64,000 bases of DNA from Roseibium aquae (GTDB lineage: Bacteria > Pseudomonadota > Alphaproteobacteria > Rhizobiales > Stappiaceae): contig NZ_VXDC01000003.1 in NCBI RefSeq assembly GCF_008711285.1, positions 1 to 64,000 of the forward strand, given 5' to 3'. A program made the translations under genes and the position numbers. This document shows positions 18,124 through 25,581 of this stretch, piece by piece; the stretch's first letter is position 1, and each line of letters opens with the position of its first letter. The notes under the pieces were generated by a model, which made no database searches, was not told where the DNA came from, and worked only from the letters and a program-made list of their open reading frames with translations.

Positions 18124-18962
18124 CCCACACCCATCGGATCGAGACCCCGCAAGGTCCCGATGCGCCCCTGATTTTCGACAGCCCCCATTCCGGTTCCATC
18201 TATCCAGACGACTTCGACCACATCATTGACCGGATGACCCTGCGGCGGTCAGAGGACGCGCATATCGACGAACTGTTTTCCGGGGTCACGACCCACGGAG
18301 CCAGTCTTCTGCACGCGCTGTTTCCGCGCTGCTATATCGATCCGAACCGCAACGAGGACGATATCGACACGGCCATGATCGCCGATCCCTGGCCCTATCC
18401 GGTCAACCCGACGTCCAAGACGCTGGAGCGCGGGGTCGGGCTGATTTGGAAGGACATGAAAGCTTTCGGGCCGATCTACGGCCGGCCGCTGAGCGCGGCG
18501 GAAGTCGCCTCCCGTATCGAGACCTTCTGGCGGCCCTATCATGACGCACTGGCCGGATTGATGGAGACGGCCCGGACCCGGCACGGCAAGGTAATTCACG
18601 TCAATTGCCATTCCATGGCCAGCATGGGCGACCGGACCACCGAGGATGGCATGGTCGTCCGTCCGGATTTCGTGATTGGCGACCGGGATGGCAGCACCTG
18701 CGCGCCAGAGGTGACGCATACGGTTGCTACCTTCTTCAAGGAACGCGGCTATTCGGTTGCCATCAACGATCCCTACAAGGGCTTCGAACTGGTCCGCCGC
18801 CACGGAAACCCCGGCCGGGGCTCTCATAGCATCCAGATCGAGATCAACCGGGCGCTCTACATGAACGAGGCAACGCTGTGCAAACGGCCCGGCTACTTGC
18901 GCCTGCAACAGGAACTGACCGATCTGGCGGCCGATCTGGCGGCGCTGGCCAGGGTGCTGTGA
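18120..18962 (+). CDS. N-formylglutamate amidohydrolase family protein
   Basis: This 280-residue protein shows the FGase motif FDSPHSGSIYP at residues 18-28, RCYIDPNRNEDD, VNCHSMASMGD and the late EINRALYMNE. The family hydrolyses N-formylglutamate to formate and glutamate, the last step of one histidine route, and acts on related N-acyl amino acids. No hut genes are nearby. Because it is the last gene of an import operon (4-bp overlap), it probably deacylates the imported compound. Together with the aspartoacylase-like enzyme, two different deacylases serve this locus. Confidence 0.9.
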   Translation: MTHTHRIETPQGPDAPLIFDSPHSGSIYPDDFDHIIDRMTLRRSEDAHIDELFSGVTTHGASLLHALFPRCYIDPNRNEDDIDTAMIADPWPYPVNPTSKTLERGVGLIWKDMKAFGPIYGRPLSAAEVASRIETFWRPYHDALAGLMETARTRHGKVIHVNCHSMASMGDRTTEDGMVVRPDFVIGDRDGSTCAPEVTHTVATFFKERGYSVAINDPYKGFELVRRHGNPGRGSHSIQIEINRALYMNEATLCKRPGYLRLQQELTDLAADLAALARVL

Positions 18963-19066
18963 CCCTGCACGGGCGCCTTGTCCGGACCTGGCTGGAACGG
19001 CAGAGCCGACCGACCCTCTGCCACGGAGCAAGCGGTCGCCCGCGCACGGTTCCTTTTGCTGCCGGC

Positions 19067-20377
19067 CTACTGCAAACCGGGCAGCCAGGTCGCGAGGCCA
19101 GGAAACAAGATCAACAGCGCGACGACCAACAGTGAGCAGAAGATGAAAGGGATTGCGGCCCGGTAGATCTGTCCCATTGTCGTCTCCGGCGGCGCCACGC
19201 CTTTCATCACGAACAGGAGCAGCCCGAAAGGCGGCGTGGTGAAGCTGATCTCCAAGGCCAGCAGCATGACCAGGCCGAACCAGATCGGATCAAAACCGAT
19301 GCTGGTCGCCAGCGGGAAAAAGATCGGGACAGTCAGGAGCATGATGGAGATCTGCTCCATGAACATGCCCAGAAGAAGAAGCACGCCGAACATCACGAGC
19401 AGCATGAAGATCGGGTCGAGATCGAACCCGGTCGCCCAGTTGATCAATCCGCGCGATGCCCCCGAGAATGCGAGGATCTGACTGAATGTCGCCGATCCAA
19501 ACACGATCAGGTACGCCATCAGGGTGACCCGCAAGGCGCCCCAGACCGATTTCTTGATCGCATCCCAGGTCAGGCAGCGGTAAAGGGCGGCAAGAATGAA
19601 AACGCCCAGCGCACCGAAAGCCGCCGCCTCGGATGGCGTCATGAAGCCGTTGATCATCAGCGTCACGATCACCACCATCAGCCCGACCTGGGGCAGCACA
19701 TCCGAAAGGAGCAGGGACAGTTTCTGTCCGGTCCCCAGTTCCTCCACGTCATAGGCGGGAGCGGCCTGCGGATCCCGTTTCGTCTGGATCCAGATCGTCA
19801 GCATGTAAAGGGCTGCGAGCAGGAGGCCCGGAACGATCCCGGCAATCAGTAATGCGCCCACATCGATCTGCGCCAGCGTTGCCAAAAGCACCGCGAGGGC
19901 AGAGGGCGGGATAATGATCGCAAGGCCGCCGGTGCCGAGGATTGGACCGATCGACATATGGCTTTTGTAGCCCCGGGCCTTCATCTCCGGGACCATCAGA
20001 CTGCCAAGCAGCGCGGTGGAACCCATGGAGGACCCCGAGAGGGTGGAGAACCCGGTGCCGCCCAGAACGGTGACGTAGCTGAGCCGGCCCGGCAAGCGGC
20101 CGAGCAATTTGTCAATCGCGTTGAACATCCGGCCTCCAAGGCCGGTTTGAAAGAACACTTCGCCCATCAGCAAGAACAGCGGAATGGGCACCAGGGCAAA
20201 GCTGGTCAGCGCTCCCCAGCCATTGTTGAGCAGAGCGCTGACGCCCCGCTCGCCGCCCATGAAGATCCAGGCGCCGATGATGTTGGCCGCCAGAAAGGCC
20301 AGGGCCACCGGCATGCCAATGGCCATGAGAAACATGATGCTGCCAAGCAAAACAGCGAGCGCTTCATACCATTCCAT
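19067..20377 (-). CDS. TRAP transporter large permease (DctM-like)
   Basis: This 436-residue inner-membrane protein has about 12 hydrophobic helices and DctM-family blocks: MAIGMPVALAFLAANIIG, GTGFSTLSGSSMGSTALLGS, and GGLAIIIPPSALAVLLATLA. It drives sodium-coupled uptake of an acid captured by the DctP-like protein. The ATG shares one base with the DctQ stop (TAATG at 20377). It is the last gene of the proposed gntR-leuC-leuD-dctPQM transcript. Confidence 0.93.
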   Translation of the reverse strand: MEWYEALAVLLGSIMFLMAIGMPVALAFLAANIIGAWIFMGGERGVSALLNNGWGALTSFALVPIPLFLLMGEVFFQTGLGGRMFNAIDKLLGRLPGRLSYVTVLGGTGFSTLSGSSMGSTALLGSLMVPEMKARGYKSHMSIGPILGTGGLAIIIPPSALAVLLATLAQIDVGALLIAGIVPGLLLAALYMLTIWIQTKRDPQAAPAYDVEELGTGQKLSLLLSDVLPQVGLMVVIVTLMINGFMTPSEAAAFGALGVFILAALYRCLTWDAIKKSVWGALRVTLMAYLIVFGSATFSQILAFSGASRGLINWATGFDLDPIFMLLVMFGVLLLLGMFMEQISIMLLTVPIFFPLATSIGFDPIWFGLVMLLALEISFTTPPFGLLLFVMKGVAPPETTMGQIYRAAIPFIFCSLLVVALLILFPGLATWLPGLQ

Positions 20378-20883
20378 TATTCGTGGATCCCCGCCTTGCC
20401 GGAATGCATCAATTCACGCCCGAAGACAAAACGGGCAAATTCGATCGCCATGACACCAAAGGCGATCGGAAAACAGACGGTCAGAAGCCAGCGCGGGTAG
20501 AAATAGGCCCGCACGTCATAGTCGTTGCGCTCCAGATTGGTCTGAAACAGGTCGAAGCCCTTCCAGGCGAGCACGACACACACGATCACGCAAAGTGCCG
20601 CGACGAACCGGCTGACGATCATGCGCGCAAGGGGCGGCAAAGCCGCTGTCACCAGTTCGATGTGGACATGACCCTTTTTCCGGACGAGCCAGGGCGCCCC
20701 CAGCATGGTCATGTACAAGAGCGCGTATTCGGACGATGTGAACAGCCAGGCAAAGGGCTGTATACCGATATTACGCATGATGACGGAGACCACCACCGAC
20801 ACCATCAGCCAGACCAGCATCAACGCCGCAACAAGGGCCATCATGTCAACGAACCTGTCATAGAGACGGGCAATTGCCTGCAT
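20377..20883 (-). CDS. TRAP transporter small permease (DctQ-like)
   Basis: The 168-residue protein has four hydrophobic helices and the DctQ loop VRKKGHVHIELVTAALPP near residues 68-85, plus LFTSSEYALLYMTMLGAPW. The start at 20883 is preferred because GAGG lies nine bases upstream; a GTG at 20898 would add five residues. A strong hairpin (20913-20933) lies between this gene and dctP. It couples the binding protein to the large permease. Confidence 0.9.
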   Translation of the reverse strand: MQAIARLYDRFVDMMALVAALMLVWLMVSVVVSVIMRNIGIQPFAWLFTSSEYALLYMTMLGAPWLVRKKGHVHIELVTAALPPLARMIVSRFVAALCVIVCVVLAWKGFDLFQTNLERNDYDVRAYFYPRWLLTVCFPIAFGVMAIEFARFVFGRELMHSGKAGIHE

Positions 20884-20912
20884 ATTCGCCGTCCTCACCT
20901 TGGGCGGAGGAT

Positions 20913-20933
20913 GGCCCGGCTAGGCGCCGGGCC
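20913..20933 (-). other. intercistronic hairpin between dctP-like and dctQ-like genes
   Basis: GGCCCGGC (20913-20920) pairs perfectly with GCCGGGCC (20926-20933) around a five-base loop. It sits between the binding-protein stop and the small-permease start, with no T-run. A role in making more binding protein than permease is likely. Confidence 0.75.
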
Positions 20934-20948
20934 GGAGGTTTGAAACTG

Positions 20949-21962
20949 TTACTGATCGCCAGCCGGATCGTAGAACAGTTCGATCAGCCGGTCGTAATTG
21001 TCCGTTCCGCCGGGCTGTTCGGCCATCAGGCCGCGCATCCGCTCCCAGGTGGTTTCCCGGGCCGCTTTCAGATAGTTCGCCTTGGCTTCGCCCTCGAGGC
21101 TGACAACCTGCATGCCCTGCTCTTCCAGCTTGGCGAAGTCATCATCCCGTTTCGTGCGAAGCGCCGCGACGCTGTCCTTTTCGTGCTGGATGGCAACGTC
21201 CTGAAGGATCTTCTGGGCTTCAGCGCTCAGGCCGTTCCAAGTCTCGAGATTGACGATCACGCCCAGATCGGTCGAGAAGAAGCAGGGCTCGATGCGGTAG
21301 TTGAGGAACTCGTTCCACTTCAGGTCAATCAGGCCGATCTGGGTCCACCCCGTGGCGTCCACCACACCGCGCTGCAGGCCGGCATAGACGTCTCCGGTCG
21401 GCAGATCGATCACCTGCGCACCGAGATAGTTGGAGAAGAATGCGTTGTACACGGCGTTGCCGCGCAACTTGAGGCCCGAAACCTTGAGATTGCCATTCTC
21501 ATCGAACTCGGGGGCGTTCCGCGTCCACAGATTGTAGCACACACCGGAATCGAACCAGCCGAGATACTTCAGACCCATCTTCTCCTGATGGATTTGATCG
21601 ATCAGCGCGGTGCCGCCGTTTTCGCGGGTTTCGACCGCGGTCAGGTTCGAGGCGACCAGGGCGTCCTTTTCCGGCAATGCGCCGCCATAGAAGGATCCGG
21701 GCGTGTAGACCATATCGACAATGCCGTCGCGCACCGCATCAGGCTGCTGGAACATGCCAATCGCTTCCGGTCCGCCCCGGACATCGATCTGGATCACACC
21801 TTCGCCAGCCTCGTTGACCTTGTCGACAAAGGCCAGGAAACTCTGCGTATAGATCAGGGTTTCCGGAAAGGCATGGACAGCCGTAATCGTCTCCTCCCCG
21901 TATGCGGCCGACCCGATGAGGGTGGACCCGGCGACGAGAGCGCCGATCACAGATTTCTTCAT
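20949..21962 (-). CDS. TRAP transporter substrate-binding protein (DctP family)
   Basis: The 337-residue periplasmic protein has a signal peptide (MKKSVIGALVAGSTLIGSAA, cleavage after about AYG) and DctP-family features, including KVSGLKLRGNAVYNAF, where the conserved arginine contacts the ligand carboxylate, and DLPTGDVYAGLQRGVVDAT. The ligand is inferred to be a carboxylic acid because the neighbouring leuCD-like and lyase genes act on such compounds. About 100 bp separate it from leuD, so readthrough is plausible. Confidence 0.92.
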   Translation of the reverse strand: MKKSVIGALVAGSTLIGSAAYGEETITAVHAFPETLIYTQSFLAFVDKVNEAGEGVIQIDVRGGPEAIGMFQQPDAVRDGIVDMVYTPGSFYGGALPEKDALVASNLTAVETRENGGTALIDQIHQEKMGLKYLGWFDSGVCYNLWTRNAPEFDENGNLKVSGLKLRGNAVYNAFFSNYLGAQVIDLPTGDVYAGLQRGVVDATGWTQIGLIDLKWNEFLNYRIEPCFFSTDLGVIVNLETWNGLSAEAQKILQDVAIQHEKDSVAALRTKRDDDFAKLEEQGMQVVSLEGEAKANYLKAARETTWERMRGLMAEQPGGTDNYDRLIELFYDPAGDQ

Positions 21963-22065
21963 GGAATTCTCCTCATTTTCCCCGAGGCTGGAAGGCCAAC
22001 CCCCATTTTGTCGGAACGGCTGAAGCCCGTTCCCTGCAACTTCGCGCGTCTACCGGCGCGAATCC

Positions 22066-22674
22066 TTAGCCATGCCCAGGCCACGACCACGGCGCCTGGC
22101 GGCGATGGCGCGCGCAAAACGCGGCGATCTCCTGCCCGTGGGCCTTCGTCAGGTCGATGTCGTCCCAGCCATTGATCAGTTTGTCGCGCGCATCCGGGGC
22201 AAGGCGCAGTTCGATCCCCCGGCCGGCCAGAAAAATCGCACCTGCGGCCAGATCGATCCCCACCTCCGCCGTATCGGCGCCGAGGGCGGCGATCAGGTCC
22301 TCCACCACCGCTGCCCCGGCTGACGCGGGCAGAAGTCCGTTATTGATCGCATTGGCGGCGAAAATGTCCCCGAAGCTGGGGGCAATAACGGCTTTGATCC
22401 CAAAATCGACGAGTGCATAGACCGCCGCTTCCCGGGAGGATCCACAGCCAAAATTCCGGCGGGTCACAAGCACGTTCGCATCGCGGTGCCGGTTCAGAAC
22501 AAACGCCGGATCGGCCTTGCCCGCACTGTCGAAGCGCAAGTCGTGAAGCAGGAAGGAGCCATAGCCCTCGCCACGCGGCGCGGACATGAAGCGGGCCGGG
22601 ATCAATTGGTCGGTGTCGATGCTTTCCAGGGGCAGCGCCACCGCCTGTCCCGTGAAGCGGGTCCAGCCGCTCAT
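22066..22674 (-). CDS. leuD: aconitase-family hydratase small subunit (LeuD-like)
   Basis: This 202-residue protein is the swivelling small subunit of an isopropylmalate-isomerase-type hydratase: SIDTDQLIPARFM at 18-30, the LLHDLRFD stretch, FGCGSSREAAVYAL and FGDIFAANAINNGLLP. It combines with the LeuC-like subunit; the ATG overlaps the leuC stop by four bases. True LeuCD makes 3-isopropylmalate for leucine. In this catabolic setting, next to an isocitrate-lyase-family gene and a TRAP importer, hydration of a maleate, citraconate or dimethylmaleate-type acid is at least as likely. The symbol reflects the family, not proven substrate. Confidence 0.85.
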   Translation of the reverse strand: MSGWTRFTGQAVALPLESIDTDQLIPARFMSAPRGEGYGSFLLHDLRFDSAGKADPAFVLNRHRDANVLVTRRNFGCGSSREAAVYALVDFGIKAVIAPSFGDIFAANAINNGLLPASAGAAVVEDLIAALGADTAEVGIDLAAGAIFLAGRGIELRLAPDARDKLINGWDDIDLTKAHGQEIAAFCARHRRQAPWSWPGHG

Positions 22675-24074
22675 GCACGCCCCTCCAGCAATGGCCGGAC
22701 ATCCGCCAGCCCACCCGCGACCGCCGCTGCGGCGACCATCGCCGGCGACATCAGATGGGTCCGGGCCCCCCGTCCCTGACGCCCGCGAAAATTCCGGTTT
22801 GTCGTGGACGCGCATCGCTTGCCGGCGCCGACAATATCCCCATTCATGCCAACGCACATGGAACATCCCGGCTCGGCCCATTCCAGGCCGGCCTCAATGA
22901 AGATCCGGTCGAGACCCTCCTGTTCGGCCTGCGCCTTGATCTTGCGCGAGCCGGGCGACACGAGGCCGGGCACCTTTGCCCTGCGCCCGCTGAGCACGGC
23001 CGCTGCAGCCCGCAGATCCTCGATCCGCGCGTTCGTGCATGACCCGATGAAGACGGTATCGATCGGCGTTCCCGCGAGCGGTTGCCCGGGTATCAGGCCC
23101 ATGTAGTCGAGCGCCTCGCGGGCCCGCTCGGCCCTGCCCTGCGGCAGGCCCGCGGGGTCGGGAACGGAAGCGGTGACCGGCAAGGCCTCTTCCGGGCTCG
23201 TGCCCCATGTCACCGTTGGCGCAATGTCCGCCGCATCCAGCAAAATCTCCCGGTCGAACAAGGCCTGCGCATCGCTGGCAAGGTCCATCCACACCTGCGC
23301 GGCACGATCAAACTCCGGACCGGCCGGCGCGAATGGACGGCCGTGCAGATAGTCCACGGTCACCTGGTCAGGCGCGACCAGGCCACATCGCGCGCCGCCC
23401 TCGATCGACAGGTTGCACAGTGTCATGCGGCCCTCCATTGAAAGGTTCCGCACGGCGGCGCCGGCATATTCCACCGCATGGCCTTGCGCGCCGTCGGCGC
23501 CAAGCCTGGCGATCCAGCACAGCGCCATATCCTTGGCGCTGACGCCGGGGCCGAGCACGCCTTCGATCGTGATCCGCATGCGTTTCGGGCGTTTTTGCCA
23601 GATCGTCTGCGTGGCCAGCACATGCGCCACCTCGGTTGCGCCAATTCCAAAGGCGAGCGCGCCGAAAGCCCCGTGGGTTGAGGTGTGGCTATCGCCGCAA
23701 TTGATGGTCAGTCCGGGCAGCGTCAAGCCCTGCTCCGGCCCGATCACATGGACAATCCCCTGGCGTGGATCGTCCAGACCGAAGCACCGGAATCCATGGG
23801 CCTCGGCATTGGTTTCCAGCGTCCGGACCATGCGTTGAATGTCCGGCGCGGCCGCCGCCAGCCCTCCGCGCGTGGGGGCGTAATGATCGACCACACCGAA
23901 GGTCAATTCCGGCTGGGCCAGCGCCATCCCACGGGCGGCGAGTTTCGCAAACCCGTGGTGGGATCCTTCGTGGACAAAATGACGATCCACCCAAAGCAAG
24001 GCCACGCCATCCGGCCGCTCGAGCACGACATGCCCGTCCCACACCTTGTCAAAGAGAGTGCGTGGCGCGCTCAT
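22671..24074 (-). CDS. leuC: aconitase-family hydratase large subunit (LeuC-like)
   Basis: The 467-residue large subunit carries the three [4Fe-4S] cysteines: C346 in IGSCTNARIEDL and C404/C407 in PGCSMCVGM, at the spacing of known LeuC proteins. Other blocks are WVDRHFVHEG and NCGDSHTSTHGAFGALAFGI. It catalyses stereospecific dehydration/hydration of a malate-type acid together with LeuD. The ATG is joined to the gntR stop as TGATG at 24072-24076. The start at 24074 begins MSAPRTLFDKVWDGHVV, as in the family. Whether it works in leucine synthesis or the local catabolic route cannot be told from sequence alone. Confidence 0.87.
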   Translation of the reverse strand: MSAPRTLFDKVWDGHVVLERPDGVALLWVDRHFVHEGSHHGFAKLAARGMALAQPELTFGVVDHYAPTRGGLAAAAPDIQRMVRTLETNAEAHGFRCFGLDDPRQGIVHVIGPEQGLTLPGLTINCGDSHTSTHGAFGALAFGIGATEVAHVLATQTIWQKRPKRMRITIEGVLGPGVSAKDMALCWIARLGADGAQGHAVEYAGAAVRNLSMEGRMTLCNLSIEGGARCGLVAPDQVTVDYLHGRPFAPAGPEFDRAAQVWMDLASDAQALFDREILLDAADIAPTVTWGTSPEEALPVTASVPDPAGLPQGRAERAREALDYMGLIPGQPLAGTPIDTVFIGSCTNARIEDLRAAAAVLSGRRAKVPGLVSPGSRKIKAQAEQEGLDRIFIEAGLEWAEPGCSMCVGMNGDIVGAGKRCASTTNRNFRGRQGRGARTHLMSPAMVAAAAVAGGLADVRPLLEGRA

Positions 24075-24877
24075 CAGTTGCCCTCCGTCTCGCCGGGGCC
24101 GATCACCGGCTCCCAATGCCGGGCCTGGCCCGAACCGACCCGCGCGAGCGACATTTCAAGCCGGAACAAATCGGGCCGGTAGTAGGCCGTGAGGTGCTCC
24201 ACCCCCCGGCCGGAAGCATCCCGCACAACCCGCTTCAACGACAGCAGCGCCGTCCCTACGGATATCCCGAGCGCGTCGGCGACATCGGGAGCTGCCAAGG
24301 TCGCGGTCACGCTTTGGTGGGCGCTGTCCACCTGAACACCGCTGCGCTCCAGCAACTGGAAGAGCGGGGTCGTGGCAAGATCGGCCTCACCGTAATGCGC
24401 GGCAATCTCTTCCGGTACGTGGGTTGTCAAATGCGAAAAAGGCACATCGTCGACGAGACGAACCCGGATCGCCGTTTGCACGCGCGCGGACGCCTGCAGA
24501 TCCAATGCGCGGGCCACCGCCGCTGGGGGCGCCCCGTAGGCGAACGAAATCAGGCGCGCGGTGGTGTTCCGGCCCATCTCAACAAGCTGCGGCATAAGGG
24601 ACGCCATATCGCCGGCAAGCGGCGATGGCACTTCTTCACGCTGCTTCACAAACGTACCGGACCCGGCGCGCTTTTCGATCAGCCCATCGGCGGCCAAAGC
24701 GTCGAGTGCCCTGCGTATGGTGACCCGGGACACGCCGTGCACCTCGGCCAGCCTCTGCTCTCCGGGCATCACCCCACCTTCAGGGAGAGTGCCATTGGCC
24801 ATCTCGTCCCGCAGCAAAAGATAGACCCTGCGGGCCTTCCCGCCTTCCGGCAAACTCGTCTGCAGCAACTCGCTCAC
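24074..24877 (-). CDS. GntR family transcriptional regulator, HutC/UTRA type
   Basis: This 267-residue regulator has an N-terminal GntR winged helix (ARRVYLLLRDEMANGTLPEG, then GVSRVTIRRALDALAADGLI) and a UTRA ligand domain from about residue 90, including FSHLTTHVPEEIA and LTAYYRPDLFRLEM. The GTG at 24877 was chosen because AAGGAGG (24884-24890) lies six bases upstream; an earlier GTG at 24901 has no such site. It is divergent from the tautomerase-hydantoinase operon and leads the leuCD-TRAP operon, so it probably controls both. A perfect palindrome at 24980-24999 is the likely operator. Confidence 0.9.
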   Translation of the reverse strand: MSELLQTSLPEGGKARRVYLLLRDEMANGTLPEGGVMPGEQRLAEVHGVSRVTIRRALDALAADGLIEKRAGSGTFVKQREEVPSPLAGDMASLMPQLVEMGRNTTARLISFAYGAPPAAVARALDLQASARVQTAIRVRLVDDVPFSHLTTHVPEEIAAHYGEADLATTPLFQLLERSGVQVDSAHQSVTATLAAPDVADALGISVGTALLSLKRVVRDASGRGVEHLTAYYRPDLFRLEMSLARVGSGQARHWEPVIGPGETEGN

Positions 24878-24911
24878 ACGCCACCTCCTTCTCGCGGACA
24901 CAACGGTAGCC

Positions 24912-24999
24912 TCTGATTACAGAAAAGCAACAAGAAAGCTTATTTTCAATCAAAAATCTGTCTTTTCTTAAAACAATATCTGTATTACAAAAAATACAG
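24912..24999. promoter_or_regulatory. divergent GntR control region with perfect palindrome at 24980-24999
   Basis: CTGTATT-N6-AATACAG at 24980-24999 is a perfect inverted repeat with seven-base arms, 18 bp before the ATG at 25018. A second, shorter dyad, TCTG-N4-CAGA at 24912-24923, lies near the gntR start. The whole stretch is AT-rich against GC-rich flanks, as expected for divergent promoters with a regulator-binding site. Confidence 0.65.
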
Positions 25000-25017
25000 G
25001 AAAAGAGGAGGGCACCT

Positions 25018-25581
25018 ATGCCGGTCGTCGAGACGCATCTAATAGAGGGCTATACGCCTGAAGAGAAAAAGCGGTTGATGAAGGCATTGACCGACGCCAT
25101 TCGATTCGTCGTTCCGGCCGTGCCCGAAGCCATCACCGTTCTTTTGAACGAACGCCCGGTCTGCGATTACATGCGCGGCGGAAGCCTTCGCACGCCGGCC
25201 CCGGCGCTTCCCGATCCTTCGGCCATTGTCATGGATTATCTCCGCGCCATGGAAGCGCGGGACCTGGATCGCGCCGGGATGCATCTGGGCGACCGGTTCG
25301 CGATGGTGTTCCCCGGGACCGGGGAGATGACATCGCTTACGCAACTGATTGAATGGGCCGCGCCCCGCTACCGGTTCGTGACCAAGAGCTATGAGGGCGT
25401 CGAAGCCTTGCAGGGCGAGCAGTCCGCCATCGTCTACACCCGGGGAACCCTTGCGGGCGAATGGCCGGACGGTTCCGCTTTTTCCGGGATCCGCTTCATC
25501 GATCGCTTCGAGGTCACCGGCGGCAAAATCACCCGGCAGGACGTGTGGAACGACATCGCCGAAACCAAGGGCAAGAAATGA
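25018..25581 (+). CDS. fusion of 4-oxalocrotonate-tautomerase domain and SnoaL-like domain
   Basis: The first part (residues 1-60) is a 4-oxalocrotonate-tautomerase-type domain: Pro after the initiator Met is the expected catalytic base (MPVVETHLIEGYTPEEKKRL), followed by AIRFVVPAVPEAITVLLNE. After a proline-rich linker, residues 68-183 form a SnoaL/NTF2-like domain (MDYLRAMEARDLDRAGMHLG ... SGIRFIDRFEVTGGKITR). Tautomerases isomerise enol/keto acids; SnoaL-like domains act as isomerases, hydrolases or binding modules. The combination in one chain is unusual. GAGGAG precedes the start, and an ATGA overlap joins it to the hydantoinase gene. Confidence 0.8.
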   Translation: MPVVETHLIEGYTPEEKKRLMKALTDAIRFVVPAVPEAITVLLNERPVCDYMRGGSLRTPAPALPDPSAIVMDYLRAMEARDLDRAGMHLGDRFAMVFPGTGEMTSLTQLIEWAAPRYRFVTKSYEGVEALQGEQSAIVYTRGTLAGEWPDGSAFSGIRFIDRFEVTGGKITRQDVWNDIAETKGKK

